64,000 bases of DNA from RUG626 sp964553775 (lineage in GTDB: Bacteria > Bacillota > Clostridia > Oscillospirales > Oscillospiraceae): contig CAZKLU010000001.1 of assembly GCA_964553775.1 (NCBI GenBank), positions 1 to 64,000 on the forward strand, read 5' to 3'. The position numbers were made by a program, and so were the translations under genes. Position 1 is the first letter of the stretch. Each line of letters begins with the position of its first letter. Below, piece after piece: positions 15,808 to 23,905 of the stretch. The notes under the pieces were generated by a model. It saw nothing but the letters and a program-made list of their open reading frames with translations. It did no database searches and was not told the origin of the DNA.

Positions 15808-18051
15808 GTGGCTGCTTTTTGCTTTTCGTTCGCGGGCGCGGCAGTCATAGCTGTCGCCCTTCTGACATACGATTTGTCCATATACGCGGCAATAGTATCT
15901 CTCGTTCTGCTCTCCGTCTCGGCTGTGCTGCGAAAACCGAGAGGGAAAAAGACCCTTGTCCGGATTTTCGCGGGACTGAGTGTCGGGTTCATATGGTGCT
16001 GGGTATACGGAATTGTATTCTATGAACCCGCCGCGTCTCTCGATGGCGGCACGTTTGAGGTTACTGCGCGTGTGACGGATTTTCCCACATATAGCACATA
16101 CGGGATGGGTGTTGAGACGCGCATTTCTACCGGCGAAAAGGTGACGATATACGGCGATGAGGATGAGCTTCTGGGGCTTTCTCCGGGCGATGAGCTGAGC
16201 TTCACCACGACTTTTTCTCTCCCCGATGACCCAACGTATTATAACGCCAACGGGCAGTATATACTCGCCAGAAAAACAAAGAATATAGAGCTTGTCAGCG
16301 GCTCAGGTTCCGTTCTGCCGTACCTGCACAAATACGCCGCAAGATTTGTAAAAGAAACCGTATCGAAAATCTTTCCCGATGATGCCGCGGGTCTTGTCAA
16401 GGCACTTCTGCTTGGAGACAGGACAGAGTTCAACGAGGACGCGGAAACGGTAAATATAATGACACGCAGCGGTGTTCTGCATATACTCGCGGTTTCGGGT
16501 ATGCACATAGCGATTTTAGCGAACATTATGACGGCACTTTTTGGCAAAAAACGCTCCGGAATTATTGTGACGTTAGCTATGCTGTTGATGTTCGCGGTAC
16601 TCTGCGGGTTTTCGGCTTCGGTGACAAGAGCTGTCATAATGCAGGCGGTGCTTCTTCTCTCAACGCTCACAAGGCGCAGCACAGACAAGGTTACATCGCT
16701 TTCAATCGCTGCCGCGCTGATTTTAGCTGTGAACCCGTATTCTGTTATGGACATCGGATTCCAGTTATCGTTTTCCGCGACTCTCGGCATAATACTTCTT
16801 ACTCCGAAAATAAACGGGTATTTCGCGAAACCTTTAAGAAAGATCCGCGCCGGAAAACCGCGTTCAGCATTGAGGTCTGTTGTCTCCGGTATCTCTGTTA
16901 CTGTCGGCGCGTCAATATTCTCACTGCCGATCTCGGCTATGTATTTTGAGGTTGTCTCTCTTGTCTCACCATTGACAAACCTGATCGTGAGCGTCTTTGT
17001 AAGCCCGATATATGTGCTGTGTATCGCGGCAACAATTCTCGGAATGGTTTTTGCGCCGCTTGGAACTGTGGCGGCATTTGTGCCGACTCTTCTGATACGG
17101 CTGCTTATAACGATTCTGAAGCCAATATCCAAATGGTTCTTCGCCGCGATATATTTAGACTCCGCCGCATACGCTGTATGGTTCGCGGTCGTGTATTTTG
17201 CCGCTGTGGTGCTGATTTGCGTGTGGCGACCGAGAGGGTTTAAGCTGATATGGTACTTATGCCCCGCCGCGCTGTCACTCTGCGTAATTGTGATAATAAA
17301 CGCTTTCATCGCGTCAGGCGGAGAAGGATATACCGCGACTGTACTTGATGTTGGTCAGGGGCAGTGCATTGTGATAAGCTGCGGGAACCGGACAGCAATA
17401 GTCGATTGCGGCAGTATCAGCGGTGAGGACGCTGGAGACACCGCGAGACGATTTATCAGTCAGAGCGGGTCTGACAGTATCGAGTACCTGATTCTGACAC
17501 ACTACCACAGCGACCACACAAACGGGATTGATGAGCTGATGGCGGCTATTGATGTCGATACGCTTATACTGCCGCCGATTACCGAAGAAGATACAGAGCG
17601 CGGCGAGAAGATACTCTCTTACGCTGAGAAGTACGGGTCACAGGTCGTATACGCGGATAACGATATTGCTATGGAGCTTGATACATCGTCAATCACAGTT
17701 TTCGCCCCTATGGGTTCAGAGACAGAGAACGAACGGGGTATTTGTATTCTCGTGACTGACGGAAGCTACGATACGCTTATAACAGGCGATATAACGTCAA
17801 ATCTTGAGATGGAGCTGGTGACGAACCGCGATATACCGGATCTTGAGTGCCTTGTTGTCGGACATCACGGCTCTAAATACTCAACCTGCGATGAGTTTCT
17901 CGACGCTGTGACACCGGAGATCGCGATAATCTCAGTCGGTGATAATAACTACGGGCATCCAACCGATGAGGTTCTGCGGCGGCTTGAAGATGATGATATT
18001 GTGATATACAGAACGGACACGGACGGAAATGTTACTGTGAAATCGAGGTGA
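15808..18051 (+). CDS. comEC: DNA internalization competence protein ComEC/Rec2
   Basis: Polytopic membrane channel for uptake of single-stranded DNA in transformation, 747 residues. The first two hydrophobic segments, at about residues 1-60, flank a soluble OB-like region (60-165). The competence domain (about 185-480) holds many membrane helices, including GVLHILAVSGMHIAIL and FSASVTRAVIMQA. The C-terminal metallo-beta-lactamase domain starts near residue 510 with VLDVGQGQC and has HYHSDH at 565-570, then DCG and GHHGSKYS. The GTG start follows GGGGAGG. holA follows after four bases, a common neighbour in Firmicutes. Presence of comEC alone does not prove natural competence. Confidence 0.93.
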   Translation: MAAFCFSFAGAAVIAVALLTYDLSIYAAIVSLVLLSVSAVLRKPRGKKTLVRIFAGLSVGFIWCWVYGIVFYEPAASLDGGTFEVTARVTDFPTYSTYGMGVETRISTGEKVTIYGDEDELLGLSPGDELSFTTTFSLPDDPTYYNANGQYILARKTKNIELVSGSGSVLPYLHKYAARFVKETVSKIFPDDAAGLVKALLLGDRTEFNEDAETVNIMTRSGVLHILAVSGMHIAILANIMTALFGKKRSGIIVTLAMLLMFAVLCGFSASVTRAVIMQAVLLLSTLTRRSTDKVTSLSIAAALILAVNPYSVMDIGFQLSFSATLGIILLTPKINGYFAKPLRKIRAGKPRSALRSVVSGISVTVGASIFSLPISAMYFEVVSLVSPLTNLIVSVFVSPIYVLCIAATILGMVFAPLGTVAAFVPTLLIRLLITILKPISKWFFAAIYLDSAAYAVWFAVVYFAAVVLICVWRPRGFKLIWYLCPAALSLCVIVIINAFIASGGEGYTATVLDVGQGQCIVISCGNRTAIVDCGSISGEDAGDTARRFISQSGSDSIEYLILTHYHSDHTNGIDELMAAIDVDTLILPPITEEDTERGEKILSYAEKYGSQVVYADNDIAMELDTSSITVFAPMGSETENERGICILVTDGSYDTLITGDITSNLEMELVTNRDIPDLECLVVGHHGSKYSTCDEFLDAVTPEIAIISVGDNNYGHPTDEVLRRLEDDDIVIYRTDTDGNVTVKSR

Positions 18052-18055
18052 TACC

Positions 18056-19108
18056 ATGGCGTACAGAGACGATACAAATTTAGCCTATGATATGCTGAAC
18101 CAGCGTATAAAATCCGGAAAACCGGCGGGAATGTACGGCTTTTACGGCGAGGAGAAGTTTCTTCTCAATAAAAGCCTTGAATCAATCAGAAAGTTCATCG
18201 CTGACGGCACGGAGAGCTTCAACTACAAGCGCATTGACGGATCCTCGCTTGTGCCTGACGAGTTTGACGCTGCGGTGAACGCGCTGCCGATGTTCTCGGA
18301 TTACACCGTTGTCGAGGTGTGGGATTGCGATATAGCAAAGTGCAAAGCCGATACCAAGAAGAAACTTATCGAAACTCTCTCAGACCCGCCGGAGTACGCC
18401 GCTATCATATTCATATATGACACGATAGAGGTTGACAAACGGCAGTTCAAACGGTTCATAAAGGATGATGAACTCGCGAAGCTCCTGACATGGGTTGAGT
18501 TTAACACTCAGAGTACAAACAAGCTAATAGTATGGATAGAAAAGCATTTCGCGGTCTACGGTAAAAGTATAAACCGTCCTACAGCGCAGAGACTCGCCGA
18601 AATGACGGGCGGGTCAATGACAACGCTGCTTATGGAGATAGATAAACTCGCGTATATTACCGATCTGCCGGAGGTTCGTATGGAGGACGTTGAGAAGCTC
18701 GTAACTCCGGTGCTTGACGCTGAGATATATGAGCTTACCGATTTCATAGTAAACGGCAATAACAACGGGGCTATGCGTAAACTCGGTGAGCTTGCGCTCA
18801 ACGGGGAACCGCCACAGAAAATATTTTTCAGTATCTCATCATCGTTAAGGCAGCTTCTGGCGGCGAAAATCTACAGGGAAAGCGGCGGCACAGCGGCGGA
18901 TCTCATGAAGCTATGCGGGATAAAATTTGACTTTCAGGCGAAAAAGCTGTTTACAGCCGCAAAAAATCTTCCTCTGAATATATGCGCGGATCTTGTGAAG
19001 CTCTGCGCGGAGACGGCGTTGAAACTCAACAGCACCGGAGAGGACGGCACGGAGCTGCTGACTGAGTTTTTGTCACGCGCCGCAATCGTGAGGGGAACGG
19101 CACAATGA
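18056..19108 (+). CDS. holA: DNA polymerase III subunit delta
   Basis: Clamp-loader subunit that opens the sliding clamp, cytoplasmic, 350 residues. The family pattern is visible: an N-terminal region with YGFYGEEKFLLNKSLE, LPMFSDYTVVEV and IIFIYDTIEVDKR; a middle AAA-like domain ending MTGGSMTTLLMEIDKLAY; and a C-terminal collar helix bundle with SSSLRQLLAAKI. The ATG follows GAGGTGATACC. It sits tightly between comEC and rnmV, whose start overlaps its stop by four bases. The ribosomal S20 gene often found next to holA in Firmicutes is absent here. Confidence 0.93.
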   Translation: MAYRDDTNLAYDMLNQRIKSGKPAGMYGFYGEEKFLLNKSLESIRKFIADGTESFNYKRIDGSSLVPDEFDAAVNALPMFSDYTVVEVWDCDIAKCKADTKKKLIETLSDPPEYAAIIFIYDTIEVDKRQFKRFIKDDELAKLLTWVEFNTQSTNKLIVWIEKHFAVYGKSINRPTAQRLAEMTGGSMTTLLMEIDKLAYITDLPEVRMEDVEKLVTPVLDAEIYELTDFIVNGNNNGAMRKLGELALNGEPPQKIFFSISSSLRQLLAAKIYRESGGTAADLMKLCGIKFDFQAKKLFTAAKNLPLNICADLVKLCAETALKLNSTGEDGTELLTEFLSRAAIVRGTAQ

Positions 19109-19692
19109 CAGATAAACCGACAGTGCGTGATATTATTGTGGTTGAGGGAAAATATGACAGAATAGCTGTTCTCTCGGCGGTGAACGCCGATGTTGTTGAG
19201 GTTTCCGGTTTCTCTGTATTTAATGACAGAGACAAGGTTAAGCTCCTGCGCTGTCTCGCGGAGAAACGCCCGGTAGTAATAATGACCGACAGCGATGGGG
19301 CGGGTTTTCTGATACGCGGGTATCTCAAGGGGGTTCTCGGCAGTGTCAAGCAGGCGTACATTCCGGACATACACGGCAGAGAACGGCGCAAACGCGAATG
19401 GTCGAAGGAGCGGAAGCTCGGCGTTGAGGGTATGAGCCGTGAGGTTATCATTGAGAGTCTGCGCCGTGCCGGTGCTGATTTTGAGGACATGGAGAAAACG
19501 GCGCGGATTGGCGAGACGATAACAAAGACTGATATGTACATTCTCGGTCTTTCCGGAACAGCAAACTCCTCGGAAAGGCGGCGCGAGCTTCTTCTGCGTC
19601 TTGATCTTCCGGAACATCTCACATCGAACGCGCTTCTTGACACGCTGAATGTGCTGTATACCAGGGATGAGTTCTACGCGCTTTTCAAGTGA
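19105..19692 (+). CDS. rnmV: Ribonuclease M5
   Basis: TOPRIM nuclease that trims the 5S rRNA precursor in low-GC Gram-positive bacteria, 195 residues. The TOPRIM domain covers about residues 8-95, with the catalytic glutamate in VVEGKYD and the metal-binding pair in MTDSDGAGFLIRGYL. A C-terminal region follows, with VEGMSREVIIESLRRAG and LFLLRLDLP-like segments that contact the rRNA-L18 substrate. The ATG overlaps the holA stop by four bases (ATGA). In Bacillus the gene is usually next to ksgA; here it is coupled to comEC-holA. Confidence 0.92.
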   Translation: MTDKPTVRDIIVVEGKYDRIAVLSAVNADVVEVSGFSVFNDRDKVKLLRCLAEKRPVVIMTDSDGAGFLIRGYLKGVLGSVKQAYIPDIHGRERRKREWSKERKLGVEGMSREVIIESLRRAGADFEDMEKTARIGETITKTDMYILGLSGTANSSERRRELLLRLDLPEHLTSNALLDTLNVLYTRDEFYALFK

Positions 19693-19808
19693 CGCGGCTT
19701 GTGAAAATGCTCTTATCCTCGCAAATGCAGGGCAATTTACAGGACGTTATTTTGGGAAACGCTGGATAATAAACTATAAAACAAAAAATAAAACGAGGAG
19801 GTGTACTT

Positions 19809-20126
19809 ATGAAACTCTCAGATCTGCTAATGCTCCACTATACCCATCAGACAGCGAAAAAGGTTTCCGAAATCGAGAGACGCACACGGAATAACAATTC
19901 ACGGAAAAACGCCAGTAAACCTGTCCCATTTGAAACAACAGTCCATGTTCAGATACCGCTTGACGAGGTGGACAAAAACGGAAAGTATAACCTTAATATA
20001 AACGTCCCGCCGGGGGTGACGGTCAGCAAGGTCGATGTGAAAGCGAGAATAATTGATAACGATGAATTGGATGATGAGGATGAGGATTACGCGCCTTACC
20101 CGCCCGGACGGAAACGCGGAAGATAG
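19809..20126 (+). CDS. Small acidic-tailed protein of unknown function
   Basis: I do not recognise a family for this 105-residue protein. It has no signal peptide or membrane segment. Residues 1-45 are basic and helical in character. Residues 46-85 look like a beta-sandwich edge, with VHVQIPLDEVDKNGKY and a proline-rich turn NVPPGV. Residues 86-96 are almost all Asp and Glu (DNDELDDEDEDY), and the end is basic (PPGRKRGR). The ribosome site GAGGAGGTG eight bases ahead of the ATG is excellent, so the gene is real. It lies alone, 116 bases after rnmV and before a strong terminator. Confidence 0.75.
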   Translation: MKLSDLLMLHYTHQTAKKVSEIERRTRNNNSRKNASKPVPFETTVHVQIPLDEVDKNGKYNLNINVPPGVTVSKVDVKARIIDNDELDDEDEDYAPYPPGRKRGR

Positions 20127-20179
20127 CGTTGCTCAAAGCCGGATAAATTCAGTTTAACAAGCGTTCAGTATAGCGAAAA

Positions 20180-20210
20180 CCGCCGATCCCATGATCGGCG
20201 GCGTTATTTT
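20180..20210 (+). terminator. Terminator between the small acidic gene and gdhA
   Basis: CCGCCGATC and GATCGGCGG form a nine-pair stem with a four-base loop (20180-20201), followed by GTTATTTT. On the other strand the stem runs into TTTTCG, so it probably serves both converging genes. The remaining 230 bases up to gdhA hold nothing I recognise. Confidence 0.8.
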
Positions 20211-20439
20211 CGGTGCTTTAGTGCTTTATTTGACAGCTTTTTGGATTTGCGATCTTGAGTATATTTTATATCGGCAAAAAGGCGCGTAAAGCAACGCGAA
20301 TTGCTCCCCCTCATCGGGAAGCGGATGTAGACTATTCACATAACGCTTTACCCGCCATTGGGAAACGCTTTCGTGCGGAAATCGATTTATAAAATTTCCA
20401 CGCTATGATTTGAGCTTGTGCCGATCATCCTGTTTCGTT

Positions 20440-21780
20440 TTACACGCAGCCCTGAGCCTTCATCGCGTCAGCTACTTTTATGAAGCCAGCTATATTTGCT
20501 CCCGCCATGTAGTTGCCCGGCTTGCCGTACTCTTTCGCGGCATCATCGCAGGATTTGAAGATATTCTTCATGATCCCATGGAGCTTGCCGTCAACTTCTT
20601 CAAATGTCCATGAGTAACGCTGCGAGTTCTGGCTCATCTCAAGTCCTGATGTCGCGACACCTCCGGCGTTCGCAGCCTTCGCGGGACCGTAGAGCATATT
20701 GTTGGCAAAGTAGACTTCTATAGCTTCGGGTGTTGACGGCATATTCGCGCCCTCGGAGACACAGAAGCAGCCGTTTTTCGCAAGTGCTTTCGCGCTTTCT
20801 TCGTTTATCTCGTTCTGCGTGGCGCACGGAAGAGCTATATCGCACGGGATATTCCAGATCCCTGAGCAGCCCGCGTGATACTCCGCGCCGGGATGTGTGA
20901 TAGCATATTCGCTTATGCGTTTGCGCTCGACTTCTTTGATCTGTTTTATAGCGCGGTAGTCAATGCCGTTTGGGTTATAAACATAGCCGGAGGAATCGGA
21001 CATAGCGACAACCTTTGCTCCAAGCTCGGTCGCTTTCTGGTTCGCGTATGTGGCAACATTTCCGGAACCGGAGATGATAACAGTCTTGCCGTCAAAGCTC
21101 TTGCCGTTGGCGTTCAGCATTTCCTCTGTATAGTAGCAAAGACCGAACCCTGTAGCCTCTGTACGGGCAAGCGAACCGCCGTATGTCAGACCCTTGCCTG
21201 TGAGTATTCCGCCGGACTCGCCTGTAATGCGCTTATACTGTCCGTACATATAGCCTATCTCGCGTCCGCCGACACCGATGTCACCCGCGGGAACGTCAAT
21301 ATCGTGACCGATGTGCCTGTAAAGCTCCGTCATGAAGCTCTGGCAGAAGCGCATGACCTCGTTGTCGGACTTGCCCTTGGGGTCAAAATCGGAGCCGCCC
21401 TTGCCGCCGCCCATCGGCAGTGTTGTCAGGCTGTTCTTGAAAATCTGCTCAAATCCGAGGAATTTGATTATCCCGATATAAACTGACGGATGGAAACGCA
21501 GACCTCCCTTATACGGACCGATCGCGGAATTGAACTGTATGCGGTACCCTCTGTTTACGCGTACATTTCCCTCGTCATCGATCCATGGAACGCGGAAGAT
21601 TATCTGTCTTTCCGGCTCAACAATACGTTCAAGTATTCCGGCTTCAACGTAATCCGGTCTTGCTTCGATCACCGGCTCCAGCGATTCAAAAACCTCAGTA
21701 ACCGCCTGAATAAACTCCGGCTCCGCCGGATTGCGGCGTTTCACGTCGTCAAGCACATTCTGCATATAGGTATTCTTCAA
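20440..21780 (-). CDS. gdhA: NADP-type glutamate dehydrogenase
   Basis: Hexameric enzyme interconverting 2-oxoglutarate plus ammonia and glutamate, 446 residues, typical of the small bacterial NADP form. The substrate domain has GYRIQFNSAIGPYKGGLRFH and the catalytic-lysine segment LPMGGGKGGSDFDPKG. The dinucleotide domain has TVIISGSGNVATYANQKA, with CATQNEINEESA and SEGANMPSTPEA after it. The start is TTG at 21780: AGGAGG lies eight bases upstream, while the first ATG is too far at 23 bases. It has its own consensus promoter at 21831-21859 and is monocistronic. The role is ammonia assimilation or amino acid fermentation. Confidence 0.96.
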   Translation of the reverse strand: MKNTYMQNVLDDVKRRNPAEPEFIQAVTEVFESLEPVIEARPDYVEAGILERIVEPERQIIFRVPWIDDEGNVRVNRGYRIQFNSAIGPYKGGLRFHPSVYIGIIKFLGFEQIFKNSLTTLPMGGGKGGSDFDPKGKSDNEVMRFCQSFMTELYRHIGHDIDVPAGDIGVGGREIGYMYGQYKRITGESGGILTGKGLTYGGSLARTEATGFGLCYYTEEMLNANGKSFDGKTVIISGSGNVATYANQKATELGAKVVAMSDSSGYVYNPNGIDYRAIKQIKEVERKRISEYAITHPGAEYHAGCSGIWNIPCDIALPCATQNEINEESAKALAKNGCFCVSEGANMPSTPEAIEVYFANNMLYGPAKAANAGGVATSGLEMSQNSQRYSWTFEEVDGKLHGIMKNIFKSCDDAAKEYGKPGNYMAGANIAGFIKVADAMKAQGCV

Positions 21781-21830
21781 TGTATGTTCCTCCTAAGATA
21801 TGAATTTTTCCGCTTTAAGCTGTCAACAGT

Positions 21831-21859
21831 ATTTTATACTTTCATGTCACTTTTGTCAA
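21831..21859 (-). promoter_or_regulatory. Sigma-A promoter for gdhA
   Basis: Perfect -35 TTGACA (21854-21859), 17-base spacer and -10 TAAAAT (21831-21836) on the minus strand, about 45 bases before the TTG start. The rest of the 21781-22151 interval holds only the tRNA promoter. Confidence 0.8.
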
Positions 21860-22111
21860 GGGAAATATATAAGGAACCTATGAACAAATGCGTCATCTTA
21901 TCTTTGCGGATCTTTCGCCGGAAACGCCTTACTCAAGCTTGCAATACATCATGTATCCCCGCGTTTTCGCGCTTTTTTTCTGACGAAAAAATTTCCCGCG
22001 AATCGCTCCCGCCGATTTGTCCGGAGATTCCATAGGTTCAGGCGCGGGGGCGGGGGTGACGGCGGCTCTTCATTCGCCTTGGGCTGAAAATATTAAATTT
22101 TAATTATCATC

Positions 22112-22140
22112 TTGCAAAAATGATACAGATAGTGTATAAT
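22112..22140 (+). promoter_or_regulatory. Sigma-A promoter for tRNA-Leu
   Basis: -35 TTGCAA (22112-22117), 17-base spacer and perfect -10 TATAAT (22135-22140), placed 11 bases before the tRNA. Confidence 0.8.
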
Positions 22141-22151
22141 GATACCTGTTA

Positions 22152-22238
22152 GCCGATGTGTTGGAATTGGCAGACGAGGTGGACTCAAAATCCATTGCCA
22201 GCGATGGCGTGCGGGTTCAAGTCCCGCCATCGGCACCA
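22152..22238 (+). tRNA. tRNA-Leu, anticodon CAA
   Basis: A class II tRNA of 87 bases with encoded CCA. The acceptor arms are GCCGATG and CATCGGC, then A and CCA. The anticodon stem GTGGA/TCCAT encloses the loop CTCAAAA, giving anticodon CAA, which reads UUG. A long variable arm follows, and the T arm GCGGG-TTCAAGT-CCCGC is perfect. UUG is also used here as a start codon by several genes, but that is read by the initiator tRNA. Confidence 0.97.
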
Positions 22239-22239
22239 G

Positions 22240-22286
22240 AAAACGCCCTGATTTTATACATTTCGTATAATTTCAGGGCGTTTTTT
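22240..22286 (+). terminator. Terminator after tRNA-Leu
   Basis: AAAACGCCCTGA pairs with TCAGGGCGTTTT, with an inner TTATAC/GTATAA stem, and is followed by TTTTTTAT. The A-run in front makes it work on the minus strand too, ending the SLH-CAP gene. Confidence 0.9.
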
Positions 22287-22333
22287 ATATTTTGAAAGCC
22301 GATTTCCGTGAAGTCCGGCGGTCGCGGACGTTT

Positions 22334-23647
22334 TCAGAGCGTATCGCGGACGTAATTATTACCCGCGTCCGCAATCAGTGTGTCGTATGTGCCGTCCAGA
22401 GCGATCGTATACACCCACACGTTCTCATATCTCGCGATACAGCACTCGATGTTGTTATATTTAACCAGACTGTAATGCTCCGATGAAGCTATCCATGAGG
22501 TGACAACATCTTCAGTATAGGAGGCGTAGTCGCTTGAAGCGTTCGACACAAATCCCAGATTTTCGGCGCAGAATGTCAAAGAACCATCGGGGCGTTTGTG
22601 ATACGGAGATAAACCGTCATCGTCAAAAATGTCAGTCCAGCTGTTTTCGGCAAGCATTCCGAAAACTTCTTTAGCTCTGAGCAGTGTATACTCCTCAAGT
22701 TCATCCGATGTTGTCCACACAAGCCCGTAGTTCCCAAGCTGTCGGTGTATGCAGTCGAGAGCGTCGTAGCAGAGAACGGCACCTGAAATATCAACGTCCG
22801 CTTCCGTGAGGTACCCGTTCGCGTTCGCCTTATCAGCCTGTCCTATAGTCGGGTAGTCTTCACTTTTGCCGACTGATGTGAGACTATTCACGTTTGCCGC
22901 GATTGTTGAACCGTCAGGGTTCCTCTGACCGTTCATCACCGCCGAATCGATCTCAGGCACCGTTTCATGTGAAATAATATCGGCGTAACGTACCATAACA
23001 CCAGCAACCTCCGCACGGGTTGTTGAGCTTCGCGGCTCCAATGTCGTGCTTGTAACACCGTAGATTATTTTGTTTGATACTGACCACGCGAAAGCGATTT
23101 TGTAGCTCGTTGTGGAAATAGCGTTCACATCGGTGAAGCCGTCCAGTGCGTCTATATTCGCGCTTTGTCTTCCGGCAAGAACATATAGCGCGTATATAAG
23201 CTCCTCACGGGTGAGAGCTGCGTCCGGCTCGAATTTCCCGCCGCTGTGCATGAGGATAAGCTCCTGACTTACAGCCCAGCACACGCTGTCATAATACCAT
23301 CTGAATGGTTCTACATCATCAATACTCAGGGACACACTCGCGCCGTTGCCCCTGTAATTATAAAGTATCTGGCAAATCTGCGCTCTCGTAATTTTATCTT
23401 TCGGCATATATGTACCGTCTTCGTAGCCGTTCACAAAACCCATTTGGACAGCCTGCATGACGCTCCCAAAATACCAGTTACGATAGGAAACATCGGAGAA
23501 TGATTTCGCGCTTGTGTCTATAGTTTTGCGGGTGTCTGTGGAATCATCCGCGACCGGAAACACGCAGGAAACGCTGACAGCAAAGACTGTGGCGAGAATA
23601 AAGGCGACAATTCTCGGCTTAATTAAACGGCAGCTTGTGTTTTTCAA
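22334..23647 (-). CDS. SLH-anchored CAP (SCP/PR1) domain protein
   Basis: Secreted cell-wall protein, 437 residues. A signal peptide covers about residues 12-30. Three SLH domains follow at about 50-98 (FSDVSYRNWYFGSV, NGYEDGTYMPKDKITRAQ), 110-157 and 171-220; SLH domains bind pyruvylated secondary wall polymer. After a linker, residues 280-437 look like a CAP domain: HKRPDGS, AENL, VVTSWIASSEHYSLVKY and IARYENVWVYTIAL. The start is TTG at 23647 with AAAGGAAG seven bases upstream; no in-frame ATG is near. A perfect promoter lies at 23684-23712. It is transcribed away from the SLH-esterase gene. Role unknown; CAP proteins in spore-formers include YkwD-like coat proteins. Confidence 0.85.
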   Translation of the reverse strand: MKNTSCRLIKPRIVAFILATVFAVSVSCVFPVADDSTDTRKTIDTSAKSFSDVSYRNWYFGSVMQAVQMGFVNGYEDGTYMPKDKITRAQICQILYNYRGNGASVSLSIDDVEPFRWYYDSVCWAVSQELILMHSGGKFEPDAALTREELIYALYVLAGRQSANIDALDGFTDVNAISTTSYKIAFAWSVSNKIIYGVTSTTLEPRSSTTRAEVAGVMVRYADIISHETVPEIDSAVMNGQRNPDGSTIAANVNSLTSVGKSEDYPTIGQADKANANGYLTEADVDISGAVLCYDALDCIHRQLGNYGLVWTTSDELEEYTLLRAKEVFGMLAENSWTDIFDDDGLSPYHKRPDGSLTFCAENLGFVSNASSDYASYTEDVVTSWIASSEHYSLVKYNNIECCIARYENVWVYTIALDGTYDTLIADAGNNYVRDTL

Positions 23648-23683
23648 GGTACATCTTCCTTTCTGTCTTGAGTTTACTATTCT

Positions 23684-23712
23684 ATTATAACCAAATCTTA
23701 TAAGGTTGTCAA
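23684..23712 (-). promoter_or_regulatory. Consensus sigma-A promoter for the SLH-CAP gene
   Basis: Perfect -35 TTGACA (23707-23712), 17-base spacer and perfect -10 TATAAT (23684-23689) on the minus strand, 36 bases from the TTG start. Confidence 0.85.
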
Positions 23713-23829
23713 GAGCCTGAAAAAAATAGTGCCATACTGCTCGGTTTGGTGTGTGTCTGCGGTTTTTGCCGCTTTCCGCCGTGGCGAAGGACAGATGTTG
23801 GGCAAAATGTGAAAAAAGTTAAAAACGTG

Positions 23830-23858
23830 TTGACAGAATTGTCACAATATGCTATTAT
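23830..23858 (+). promoter_or_regulatory. Sigma-A promoter for the SLH-esterase gene
   Basis: Perfect -35 TTGACA (23830-23835), 17-base spacer and -10 TATTAT (23853-23858), 47 bases before the ATG. It lies back to back with the promoter of the SLH-CAP gene. Confidence 0.8.
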
Positions 23859-23905
23859 GGCAATGGTGATGTTCACCGAAAAAACATATTTCAGGAGGGT
23901 ATTAT

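Noticed and set aside
16239..17309. Long minus-strand open frame opposite comEC
   Set aside because: Covers the ComEC membrane domain in antisense, has no start signal and gives a Thr/Ile-rich nonsense protein.
18746..18760. Fifteen-base match to the hairpin at 11786-11800
   Set aside because: Lies inside holA coding sequence (Ile-Val-Asn-Gly-Asn) with no matching second arm; most likely chance.
20268..20285. GCCGATAT on the minus strand as a sigma-D promoter
   Set aside because: No TAAA box 15 bases upstream and no minus-strand gene follows; it lies after gdhA.
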